This document shows, in pieces, positions 1-7,199 of a DNA stretch of 12,107 nt (positions are counted from its first letter, which is position 1; each line of letters starts with the position of its first letter). Made by a program: the position numbers and the translations under genes. The notes under the pieces are model-generated. The model did no database searches and was not told the origin of the DNA. It saw nothing but the letters and a program-made list of their open reading frames with translations. The stretch is from NCBI GenBank assembly GCA_963748095.1, contig CAVVIO010000084.1:1-12107 (forward strand), in the 5' to 3' direction. The DNA comes from CAVVIO01 sp963748095. Its GTDB lineage: Bacteria > Bacteroidota > Bacteroidia > Bacteroidales > UBA10428.

Positions 1-2133
1 TGCGGGGATGCCTGCGAATAGTGCTTTGTAGGCGACGAGGCCTTTGGCGTCTGACATTGCGCTGTAGATCGTCTTTCCTAGGTAGGTCAGGGTTACGACG
101 GCGTTGGCGCTTGTTGTGTCGTTGCCTATGAACAGGTCCTTGACCACTTTCCTGCTGTTGTCCAGGTCCAGGGTGTTCTTGCCTGTCTGGATGGCTATGC
201 TGACGAGGGTCGTGTCCCTGTAGTTGGCGGGGTCGGTGGTCCGCAGCACGAGGCTGTCGATGGCCGTGGTCGCCTGCTCGAGCCAGAAGACCGGCGTGCT
301 GTAGCTGGTGCCTTGCGCCCTGACCGTCGTGCGCGGCGTCTTCTGTCCTTCGAGGTACACCGAGATGTCGGCGTCGACGTCGGAGCTGCTGCTGCTCAGC
401 CATGCGGTCTTCTCGGCCGTTGCGGGCAGGTCTTTCGTGTTTGGTCCGGGGTTGCCGGCCGTCAGGTCCGTGATGAGCGTGTCTAGCGTGCCGTCTGCGT
501 GCATGATGTAGAGGTTGTTGAAGGCTATGGGGAATTGGTTGTTGCTGACCGTTGCCTTGTCCGTTGCGTACTTGTCTTCGGTATCTCCTGTTGCGCGGAA
601 GTCTGGTGTGCTGGTGGAGTCTCCCTTGAAGAAGAGTGCGGTCTTGTTTGCGCCGAGGTTTCCCGTGAACCAGTACTGCACTTCGGCGGCGAAGTCGAAG
701 TCTGTGTAGTTGTTTCCTGGGTGGCTCCAGAAGAACGTGTCGATCTTGTTGATGTTGAGCTGGGAGGTGATGCGCACTAGCGAGCTGTCGAGGCTCGAGC
801 TCCAGCTGATGTCGTAGTTGCCTGTCTGGCCGATGGCCTCTTTGGGTGCGAGTGGTTGTCCGCTTAGTGCGTCGGTGACTTCGATGCTGTCGCCTTCGTT
901 GGCGTAGCCGAGGAACCTGTAGTTGACCATGAGTCTTTTGGTTATGGTGATGAGGTCTCCTGGCAGCACGTTGCGGTACGTGGTGTCTGCTCCTGTGCTG
1001 GCCAGTGCGTTGTCGGTGATGATTTCCAGGCGTGTTCCTTTGTTCTTGTCGTAGCGAGAGTTGATGTCTTGTTGTGTTCTGCCGGTGGCTGTGAAGATGC
1101 TGTCGATCCTCTTGCCGTATTTGTTGTTGATGATGATCCAGTTGTTCCTGTTGGTGTTGATGTCCGCCAGGTTGCTCCGCAGGCCGTAGCGCACTTTCAG
1201 CGCTACCTTGGCGGTGTCGCCGGTCGCGTCTGTTGGTAGTTGTGCCATGGCGAATGTCGTGTCTGCGTTGTCGAAGTTGCCTTCTGTGTCTGTGTAGGAG
1301 AGTTTGTATTGGTTCGTCGTCTTGAGCCTCATCGGCTGCGCTGCTGCTTCGTTCTCGATGTTGATGTCCAGGTTCCGTCCCTGCACGATGATCTTTTGTG
1401 TCATCGTTCCTTTCTCGCCGGTCGCGGTGAGGAAGTAGACGCCGCTGGCTAGGTTGTCTAGGTGCAGCTGTGTGTTGCCGATGCGCAGGTCTCTGCTGGC
1501 CAGGCTCCTTCCGGTCAGGTCGTTGATCGCGAACTTCTCTGCGCGGTAGAGCTCGACGTTGATGAATGCTTTTGCGGGGTTGGGGTAGGCGCTGCGGATG
1601 CTTTGGTAGTGTTCATCGGCTACGGGTGTGGCGAAGTCGGTGAACAGCGCTATACCTCCTTGTGTCTGCTTCTCCCAGCCTGTCGTGGGGTCGTCGGCCT
1701 GTTCGAGCCTCATCTGGCCGTTGATCAGCGAGTCGTTCTCGGCGAGCTTGGCTCGTGCTTCGAGCGCGTTCTGTCGGTTAGTGTCAATGTAAACACGGAA
1801 TGTATCTTCGACAATACTATCTAATACAGTGATGCTCAGAATATTTTTCCCTCCTTCATTGTCAGTCCGTCTTAGGTCGTTGTTGTAAACGGTTTGGTTT
1901 CCGCCTGCGAATAAAGATGTGTTTGTTTGTAGATTTTGTCCTTCATTATAAACCAGCCCGGATGTTATTTTTTTACTGCTGGTGTTTACAGTAAAAACTG
2001 GTTTGCTCTCCTTTATAATAAATGAGTATAACAGATATGAACCCAATAGAAAAGCGAAGTATGTGGCCGCCTTTTGCGTGTAAATTAATGAAATGGTCTT
2101 GTTTTCTTTTGATAAAGCTTTGTGGTAAAACAT
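1..2133 (-). CDS. Large secreted/surface protein with internal T9SS sorting-like domain (3' end beyond window)
   Basis: The minus-strand frame is open for 711 codons from ATG at 2133 to the left edge, so the C-terminus is missing. In-frame TAA and TGA lie just upstream of the ATG and fix the start. Residues 22-40 form a hydrophobic segment (membrane anchor or uncleaved signal). Residues about 178-251 match a T9SS type A sorting domain: YPNP near 183, DLTGR at 205-209, LASGVYFL at 228-235, then a Lys-Ile-Ile-Val strand end at 247-250. Residues 252-660 are Thr/Asn/Asp-rich and probably beta-structured, without a family I recognise. The last 35 visible residues (about 677-711, ending SDAKGLVAYKALFAGIP) resemble a carboxypeptidase-regulatory or SpaA-like beta-sandwich. 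I saw no cysteine. From codon 119 onward usage changes abruptly to GC-rich with almost no T-ending codons. A role in adhesion or the cell surface is inference only; the open frame itself is certain. Confidence 0.85.
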   Translation of the reverse strand, partial: MFYHKALSKENKTISLIYTQKAATYFAFLLGSYLLYSFIIKESKPVFTVNTSSKKITSGLVYNEGQNLQTNTSLFAGGNQTVYNNDLRRTDNEGGKNILSITVLDSIVEDTFRVYIDTNRQNALEARAKLAENDSLINGQMRLEQADDPTTGWEKQTQGGIALFTDFATPVADEHYQSIRSAYPNPAKAFINVELYRAEKFAINDLTGRSLASRDLRIGNTQLHLDNLASGVYFLTATGEKGTMTQKIIVQGRNLDINIENEAAAQPMRLKTTNQYKLSYTDTEGNFDNADTTFAMAQLPTDATGDTAKVALKVRYGLRSNLADINTNRNNWIIINNKYGKRIDSIFTATGRTQQDINSRYDKNKGTRLEIITDNALASTGADTTYRNVLPGDLITITKRLMVNYRFLGYANEGDSIEVTDALSGQPLAPKEAIGQTGNYDISWSSSLDSSLVRITSQLNINKIDTFFWSHPGNNYTDFDFAAEVQYWFTGNLGANKTALFFKGDSTSTPDFRATGDTEDKYATDKATVSNNQFPIAFNNLYIMHADGTLDTLITDLTAGNPGPNTKDLPATAEKTAWLSSSSSDVDADISVYLEGQKTPRTTVRAQGTSYSTPVFWLEQATTAIDSLVLRTTDPANYRDTTLVSIAIQTGKNTLDLDNSRKVVKDLFIGNDTTSANAVVTLTYLGKTIYSAMSDAKGLVAYKALFAGIPA

Positions 2134-2241
2134 TCGTTTTTAGGGTTTTCAATTGCAAAGTAGAAAAATTCGGCTAATTTTCAAAATAAGGTACAGGCTT
2201 TGCAGAAAAATTATGATAAACGGATTTATAAATTATTTTAA

Positions 2242-2356
2242 TGCATTGTTGTTTAAGACTGATGTGTAAACTTACTTTCATTAAATTACTTAAATTCCCT
2301 CAAAATATAAGCACCTGATCGTATTTCCAGCATTACTGCCCTATTCCAACAATGCA
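2242..2356. repeat. Spaced 10-bp perfect inverted repeat in divergent intergenic region
   Basis: TGCATTGTTG at 2242-2251 is the exact reverse complement of CAACAATGCA at 2347-2356, with 95 bases between. Neither arm extends outward or inward. The arms could be paired binding sites for a regulator of the divergent genes, but one 10-base match in 300 bases can arise by chance, so a function is only a suggestion. Confidence 0.3.
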
Positions 2357-2408
2357 GAAAAAATATTTAATGCCTCTGCTTAAACATTTTTCAATTACTG
2401 AAAATAAC

Positions 2409-2416
2409 TAAATTTG
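2409..2416 (+). promoter_or_regulatory. Putative Bacteroidota -7 promoter element for cyclase gene
   Basis: TAAATTTG matches the Bacteroidota housekeeping -7 consensus TAnnTTTG exactly and lies 23 bases before the TTG start at 2440, implying a very short leader. I found no TTTG at the expected -33 distance (around 2383). Confidence 0.45.
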
Positions 2417-2439
2417 AAAGTACATAAACAGAATCCAGG

Positions 2440-3090
2440 TTGAAAAAGATAACTACAGTCATTGATCTTTCGCATACACTTATGCCTGGCATGCCGGTTT
2501 TCCCGGGTGATAAATTTCCTGACTTCTCTATAAATTCTACAATTGAAGAAAATGGATATAAAGAAACAATGCTATCGATGTCAGCACATACAGGTACACA
2601 TCTTGACGCCCCCTGCCATGTTCTTCAAAATGGTAAAACCATTACTGATCTGGAGATGAACCGTTTTTACGGCATAGGCTGTGTGATAAATTGCACAGAT
2701 CTTAAAGCAGATGAAACAATTGAAGTAGCGCTGCTCCGTAAACACGAATCCCGAATCAAAAAAGCAGATTTTGTCTTACTATATACAGGAATAAGTAGCT
2801 TGTGGAGAATGCCTGAATATTTTGAAAAATTCCCGGTATTAAATAATCAGGCTGCCAGTTACCTGTTACAATTTAATCTGAAAGGGATTGGCATGGATAC
2901 CCCTTCTGTTGATCCGGTAGCATCCGTTGAACTTGAAATACACCACCTATTACTGGACGGAGATCTGATCATTATCGAAAACCTTACTAATTTAATATCT
3001 CTACCAGATAAAAATTTTTATTTCTGCTGTTTCCCCTTAAAAATTGACGGGAGTGATGGTTCACCTGTCAGAGCATTTGCAATAATATAA
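2440..3090 (+). CDS. Cyclase family / kynurenine formamidase-like metal hydrolase
   Basis: This is a 216-residue cytoplasmic protein of the cyclase family (PF04199; KynB-like arylformamidases and related metal-dependent amide or lactone hydrolases). The metal-binding signature HTGTHLDAPCH spans residues 50-60 (His50, His54, Asp56, His60). The N-terminal IDLSHTL at 8-14, Asp153 and Ser156 in the GMDTPS segment, His168, Glu180-Asn181 and the closing SPVRAFAI near 208-215 are all typical. The start is TTG at 2440: an in-frame TAA at 2425 excludes anything further upstream, and the first in-frame ATG would cut into the conserved IDLS strand. An AGG triplet just before the TTG may help initiation. 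The gene is followed after five bases by the methyltransferase gene, so the two are probably cotranscribed. Without other tryptophan-degradation genes nearby the substrate cannot be named; kynurenine formamide is only one candidate. Confidence 0.88.
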   Translation: MKKITTVIDLSHTLMPGMPVFPGDKFPDFSINSTIEENGYKETMLSMSAHTGTHLDAPCHVLQNGKTITDLEMNRFYGIGCVINCTDLKADETIEVALLRKHESRIKKADFVLLYTGISSLWRMPEYFEKFPVLNNQAASYLLQFNLKGIGMDTPSVDPVASVELEIHHLLLDGDLIIIENLTNLISLPDKNFYFCCFPLKIDGSDGSPVRAFAII

Positions 3091-3095
3091 ACGTT

Positions 3096-3836
3096 ATGGC
3101 TTTACTTATACCTGATAAAGATCCTTTCGGAATAGCAGTCAAAGATTACTTTGAAGGTAATAAAAAAGGAAAGATACGGGTATTTTCAAATATTACTTCT
3201 GAAGAAAAAATGAGTGCCAGTTACCTGTTCAGAACCATCAACACATTACCCTCCCTGGAAAAATTAGCGCTGGAAAGTTGTTACGGCAAAGTACTGGATA
3301 TAGGAGCCGGGGCAGGAAGTCATTCCCTGATTTTACAAAACAGAGGATTCGATGTAACCGCTCTGGATATTTCGCAGCTTAATACACTGGTGATAAAAAA
3401 AAGAGGGATAAGAAAAGTAATAAATGCGGATATTTTTGAGTTTTCAGGAAAAAAATTCGATACACTTTTATTGTTAATGAACGGTATCGGATTGGCCGGA
3501 AGTCTTAAGGGCTTAAGTCTGTTGCTCAGCCATTTTCGTCAACTGCTTAGCCCGGGAGGGCAGATTATTTTCGATTCTTCTGATATAGATTATTTATACA
3601 CCGACGATGAAGGGGGAAAATGGGTTAACCTGAACAGCGAATATCACGGAGAAGTAACTTATCAGTTGAAATACAAAAAGATTACCGGGGAAAAATTCAA
3701 TTGGTTGTTTATCGATTTTGAAAAGGCCCGGAATATTGCTGCTCAAAACGGTTACAAGATAAAACTTCTGGCAAAAGGGGATCATTTCGATTACCTGGCA
3801 AAATTTATTCCTGAAAATTTAACTGCCAGGCTTTAA
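3096..3836 (+). CDS. Class I SAM-dependent methyltransferase
   Basis: This 246-residue protein has a Rossmann-type methyltransferase core starting near residue 62. Motif I is VLDIGAGAG at 66-74 (SAM-binding glycine loop). An acidic residue ends strand 2 (Asp91 in VTALDIS), ADIFEF at 111-116 is the adenine-binding region, FDTLLLLMNG at 121-130 is strand 4, and LLSPGGQIIFD at 150-160 is the post-motif strand. Residues 1-60 form an N-terminal cap that probably shapes the acceptor site. No signal peptide is present, so it is cytoplasmic. It begins five bases after the cyclase stop, which implies cotranscription and perhaps a shared pathway. The acceptor cannot be read from the sequence; a small molecule is more likely than DNA or rRNA because no target-recognition or RNA-binding domain is visible. 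Confidence 0.85.
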   Translation: MALLIPDKDPFGIAVKDYFEGNKKGKIRVFSNITSEEKMSASYLFRTINTLPSLEKLALESCYGKVLDIGAGAGSHSLILQNRGFDVTALDISQLNTLVIKKRGIRKVINADIFEFSGKKFDTLLLLMNGIGLAGSLKGLSLLLSHFRQLLSPGGQIIFDSSDIDYLYTDDEGGKWVNLNSEYHGEVTYQLKYKKITGEKFNWLFIDFEKARNIAAQNGYKIKLLAKGDHFDYLAKFIPENLTARL

Positions 3837-3883
3837 GAATTGAGACTGAAACTTATTAATCTTTAATATAACCTGTTCTTAAT

Positions 3884-5875
3884 ATGAAAAAATTCCTCAA
3901 AATCTTTCTTTTAATAATCGTATTAACGGGAGCATCCTATATTGTATACAAATTTTTTATTGAATCCGGGGAGGGTTACCGGTCTATCTACCTGGTTCCT
4001 GAAAATGCCGCTTTTATTATCGAAGCCGATCAGCCTTTTAATGCCTGGGAAAAAATTATTCACAGCAAACCCTGGGATCTGCTGAAAAGCAATGCGCTCA
4101 TGCGCGAAATAGATAGTAATATTACAAGTGCTGACTCCCTCATCAATTCAAAACGCTTATTGTTTAAGTTACTCGGTAACCGCAATGTAATGCTGTCTGC
4201 TCATGCTTATCAACCCGGCAAATATGACTTTCTTTACATTATTGACCTGAAAAAAGTAGCCAAACTGAAAAGCCTGGAAGATTATCTGGGAAACGCCCTT
4301 GGTGATAATTATACACTTACTGCCCTTCAATACCACCAACAAAAAGTTACTGAATTATATGACATTAAAGCTAAAGAATCCTATTACTTTTCGATAATCC
4401 GGGACAAACTGGTTTTTTCACCTGTTTATGCCCTTCTGAAATCTTCGGTCGACGAATCGGATAAGCTCACCCTGGGCCGTGATCTTGCCCTGAACGATGT
4501 AATCAAAAAAGTCTCCGGCAAAGGATTGTTTACTGTATACCTGAATTACAAATACTTTGACGATTATCTCAATTACCTGATGGGAAAACCCAATAAATAT
4601 GTGTCGGGACTTGAAGATAATTTTTCGTACAGCGGGTTCTACTTTAACATGAATGAATCGGGATTGATTACAATGGAAGGTTATTCCAGTCTGAACGATA
4701 CTTCCCATTCGCTGTTACAGACTTTCATCCGGTCCGGTAAAGGTTCCGTAAATATTACCAACCTTGCGCCACAACGTGTCGCTTCCATGATTGACATCGG
4801 GTTAGACAATCCTGTCGGCATATACAATAAAATTATTCAACCTCCTTATCTTCTGGGTGACAATACCTATCAAAAAACACTCCGAAAGCTGGAACGCAGG
4901 CTCAAGTTCAGTATAAATAAAAACATCCTTTCCTGGATGGGGGACGAAATAGCACTCATCCAGACCCAGCCCTCAAACCTGGGCCGTGACAACGAGTTTG
5001 CTGTTATATTCAGCACAAAAAACACAAAAGATGCCACCGAAAACCTGGATTATATTGTAAAACAAATTAAAAAGAATACCCCCGTCCGTTTTAAGGATAT
5101 CGGGTATAAAAATTACAGCATAAAATACCTTTCTATCCCGGGATTTTTTAAAATGCTTTTCGGAAACGTGCTTTCACGCATTGAGAAGCCTTATTTTACT
5201 ATTATCAATAAGTACGTCGTCTTCAGCAATCACCCACAAACCCTGAAGAATCTGATTGATGACTATGAACAGAATAAAACCCTTTCCGAATCGGAAGATT
5301 ACAAAAGATTTAGCGATAACTTTTCAAAAAAATCAAATCTGTATATTTATTTACAAACACCGGTATTGTTTACCAACCTGAAGCAGTTTGTCAGTCCTGT
5401 CAAATGGAATGTAATAAAGCAAAATAAAAAATACATAACCAGCTTTCCGCAAATAGGACTGCAATTTATCAATGACGGTAGTCTCCTGAAGATGAACCTC
5501 AGCGCCCAGTTTGAGGAACAGGTTGAAAACTATGTTCCCGTTAATTATACTTTCGATGTTCATGAGTTGTATCCGGTAGTAAATACTTTTACCGATTCCG
5601 TTCCGCAACAGGCAACCCCTGACTCTTCCATACAACAATCAAAAATTATTATTAAGGACCTGGATGCCGGCAAACAGGAAGAATACTTCGAAAACGGACA
5701 GTTGAAGTATTCAATTGGACTGAAAAACGGGATTAAACACGGACAATTCAAAGAATATTACGAAAACGGGAAACTTAAAATAAAAGGCCGGTATAAAAAC
5801 GACCAGAAAGAAGGTACCTGGAAATACTATGATGAGGATGGCAACCTGGTAAAAGAGAAAAAATTTGATAACTAA
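3884..5875 (+). CDS. DUF3352-like membrane-anchored protein with C-terminal YwqK/MORN_2-type repeats
   Basis: The 663-residue product starts with a Lys-rich tip and a hydrophobic segment (about residues 5-25), so it is a membrane-anchored or exported periplasmic protein. Residues about 35-575 resemble the DUF3352 group of bacterial envelope proteins: an opening LVPENAAFIIEAD (37-49) and a central WMGDEIALI segment around 350 are typical; their function is unknown. After a Ser/Pro/Gln-rich linker (about 575-596), residues 597-663 form roughly three copies of a 22-24-residue repeat of the EYFENGQLK / EYYENGKLK / YYDEDGNLV type, each followed by a G-x-W/F-K turn, as in YwqK 'antitoxin'-family (MORN_2) proteins. 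The repeats are probably a binding or scaffold surface. The gene follows the methyltransferase after 47 bases and precedes serB by 66, so it may belong to the same rightward transcript. The domain name is assigned by eye and is less sure than the architecture. Confidence 0.7.
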   Translation: MKKFLKIFLLIIVLTGASYIVYKFFIESGEGYRSIYLVPENAAFIIEADQPFNAWEKIIHSKPWDLLKSNALMREIDSNITSADSLINSKRLLFKLLGNRNVMLSAHAYQPGKYDFLYIIDLKKVAKLKSLEDYLGNALGDNYTLTALQYHQQKVTELYDIKAKESYYFSIIRDKLVFSPVYALLKSSVDESDKLTLGRDLALNDVIKKVSGKGLFTVYLNYKYFDDYLNYLMGKPNKYVSGLEDNFSYSGFYFNMNESGLITMEGYSSLNDTSHSLLQTFIRSGKGSVNITNLAPQRVASMIDIGLDNPVGIYNKIIQPPYLLGDNTYQKTLRKLERRLKFSINKNILSWMGDEIALIQTQPSNLGRDNEFAVIFSTKNTKDATENLDYIVKQIKKNTPVRFKDIGYKNYSIKYLSIPGFFKMLFGNVLSRIEKPYFTIINKYVVFSNHPQTLKNLIDDYEQNKTLSESEDYKRFSDNFSKKSNLYIYLQTPVLFTNLKQFVSPVKWNVIKQNKKYITSFPQIGLQFINDGSLLKMNLSAQFEEQVENYVPVNYTFDVHELYPVVNTFTDSVPQQATPDSSIQQSKIIIKDLDAGKQEEYFENGQLKYSIGLKNGIKHGQFKEYYENGKLKIKGRYKNDQKEGTWKYYDEDGNLVKEKKFDN

Positions 5876-5897
5876 TCGGAATTATTCACAAACTTTG
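5864..5897 (+). promoter_or_regulatory. Putative promoter for serB
   Basis: TTTG at 5864-5867 lies 26 bases (start to start) before AAACTTTG at 5890-5897. This fits the Bacteroidota -33/-7 arrangement (TTTG and TAnnTTTG) with one mismatch in the -7 box. The -33 box lies inside the last codons of the upstream gene. It would let serB be expressed independently of the gene before it. Confidence 0.4.
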
Positions 5898-5941
5898 CGG
5901 TTAAATGATATTATTAAAATTAATACTTATTTTTATAGCAA

Positions 5942-7165
5942 ATGAACGCCGAACGGGAAGTTATTCTCTTAAATATTTCCGGACACGATAAACCCGGATT
6001 AACAGCTACTTTCAGCGAAATTCTGGCCGCATATCAGGTAAACATTCTCGATATCGGGCAGGCCGTTATCCACGATGAGCTGTCGCTGGGTATACTTTTT
6101 GAAGTGCCCCGGAAAATAGAATCATCACCTATATTAAAAGACCTGTTGTTTAAATCGTACGAACTGGACATCAATATAAAATTTACGCCGATTCCTGAAG
6201 TGAAATACAACAACTGGGTAAGCCTGCAGGGTAAAGGCCGGTTTATTGTCTCGTTGATTGCCCGAAAAGTTACCGCCCAACAGATTGCCGAAGTCAGTAA
6301 AATAATATACCAGCAGGAACTGAACATTGATGTGATTTCCCGTCTTTCAGGACGTCCGCTTCTGGAAGAGGATAATCCAGCATCCACTGCATGCGTGGAA
6401 TTTTCGGTAAGAGGCACTCCACTCGATCTGGAGAATATGAAAAGCCGTTTCCTGGAAACATCAAAAAATATCGGGGTAGACATCGCTTTTCAAGCAGATA
6501 ATGTATACCGGCGTACCCGGAGACTGGTGTGCTTTGATATGGATTCAACCCTTATCCAGACTGAAGTGATCGTGGAACTGGCCAAAGCAGCCGGAGTGGG
6601 TGAAAAAGTACACCAGATTACCGAAGCGGCCATGCAAGGCGAAATCGACTTTAAGGAAAGTTTCACACAACGCATTGCCTTATTGAAGGGACTGGACGAA
6701 AAAGTGTTAAAACAAGTTGCCGAAAACCTCCCCATTACCGAAGGTGCTGAAAGATTATTCAAAACCTTGAAAAAATATGGTTTTAAAACGGCCATACTTT
6801 CCGGAGGCTTCACTTATTTTGGAAAACACCTGCAGAGCCGTTTCGGCATCGACTATGTCTTTGCCAATGAGCTGGAAATAAAAAATGGCACATTAACCGG
6901 AAACTATATCGGTGAAGTTGTCGACGGACAGAAGAAAGCCGAATTACTTCGCAACCTGGCATTTAAAGAAGATATTCATCTCGAACAGGTAATTGCTGTG
7001 GGAGACGGATCGAATGATCTTCCCATGTTGAGGCTCGCGGGTCTTGGCATTGCTTTTCATGCCAAACCGCTGGTGAAAAAATCGGCCAGTCATGCCATTT
7101 CTACTATTGGTCTCGATGGTATATTGTATATGATGGGCTTTCGAGACAGGGAACTGGTACTATGA
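5942..7165 (+). CDS. serB: Phosphoserine phosphatase with N-terminal ACT region
   Basis: SerB hydrolyses O-phosphoserine to L-serine, the last step of the phosphorylated serine pathway, in the cytoplasm. The 407-residue protein has an ACT-type regulatory domain at about 6-85 (ISGHDKPGLTATFSEIL at 12-28), a second ACT-like region at about 100-183, and a HAD phosphatase domain from 194. Catalytic motif I is DMDST at 199-203 (nucleophile Asp199, general acid/base Asp201). Motif II is LSGGF at 286-290, Lys332 is the probable motif III lysine, and motif IV is GDGSNDLPM at 354-362 (Mg ligands Asp355 and Asp359). All catalytic residues are intact. The ACT region suggests feedback control by serine or another amino acid. 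It is flanked on both sides by YwqK-repeat proteins with no evident link to serine synthesis, so the position may be incidental. Confidence 0.96.
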   Translation: MNAEREVILLNISGHDKPGLTATFSEILAAYQVNILDIGQAVIHDELSLGILFEVPRKIESSPILKDLLFKSYELDINIKFTPIPEVKYNNWVSLQGKGRFIVSLIARKVTAQQIAEVSKIIYQQELNIDVISRLSGRPLLEEDNPASTACVEFSVRGTPLDLENMKSRFLETSKNIGVDIAFQADNVYRRTRRLVCFDMDSTLIQTEVIVELAKAAGVGEKVHQITEAAMQGEIDFKESFTQRIALLKGLDEKVLKQVAENLPITEGAERLFKTLKKYGFKTAILSGGFTYFGKHLQSRFGIDYVFANELEIKNGTLTGNYIGEVVDGQKKAELLRNLAFKEDIHLEQVIAVGDGSNDLPMLRLAGLGIAFHAKPLVKKSASHAISTIGLDGILYMMGFRDRELVL

Positions 7166-7199
7166 AATTTTATTCTACACCATATAATCCTTTATAACT

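Larger units (their letters stand above)
2134..2439. other. Divergent intergenic region, AT-rich, no gene
   Basis: This stretch of 306 bases separates the leftward surface-protein gene from the rightward cyclase gene and should hold promoters for both. I see no convincing reading frame or RNA gene. A good -7 element faces right at 2409-2416. Facing left the best match is imperfect: minus-strand TTATTTTG at 2189-2182, which differs from TAnnTTTG at one base. A 10-base inverted repeat (2242-2251 and 2347-2356) sits in the middle. Confidence 0.6.

Noticed and set aside
308..1824. Several plus-strand open frames (308-511, 499-780, 1240-1452, 1462-1824)
   Set aside because: They are antisense to the 711-codon minus-strand gene. 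Their openness follows from the skewed composition there: third-position T depletion on the coding strand removes A from the other strand and so removes many stop codons. They show no family motifs.
1973..2158. A 61-codon minus-strand frame overlapping the start of the surface-protein gene
   Set aside because: It overlaps the N-terminal codons of the real gene in another frame and has no recognisable features.
6034..6813. Minus-strand frames within serB (6034-6483, 6294-6548, 6490-6813)
   Set aside because: They are shadows of the intact serB reading frame, which has all catalytic motifs.
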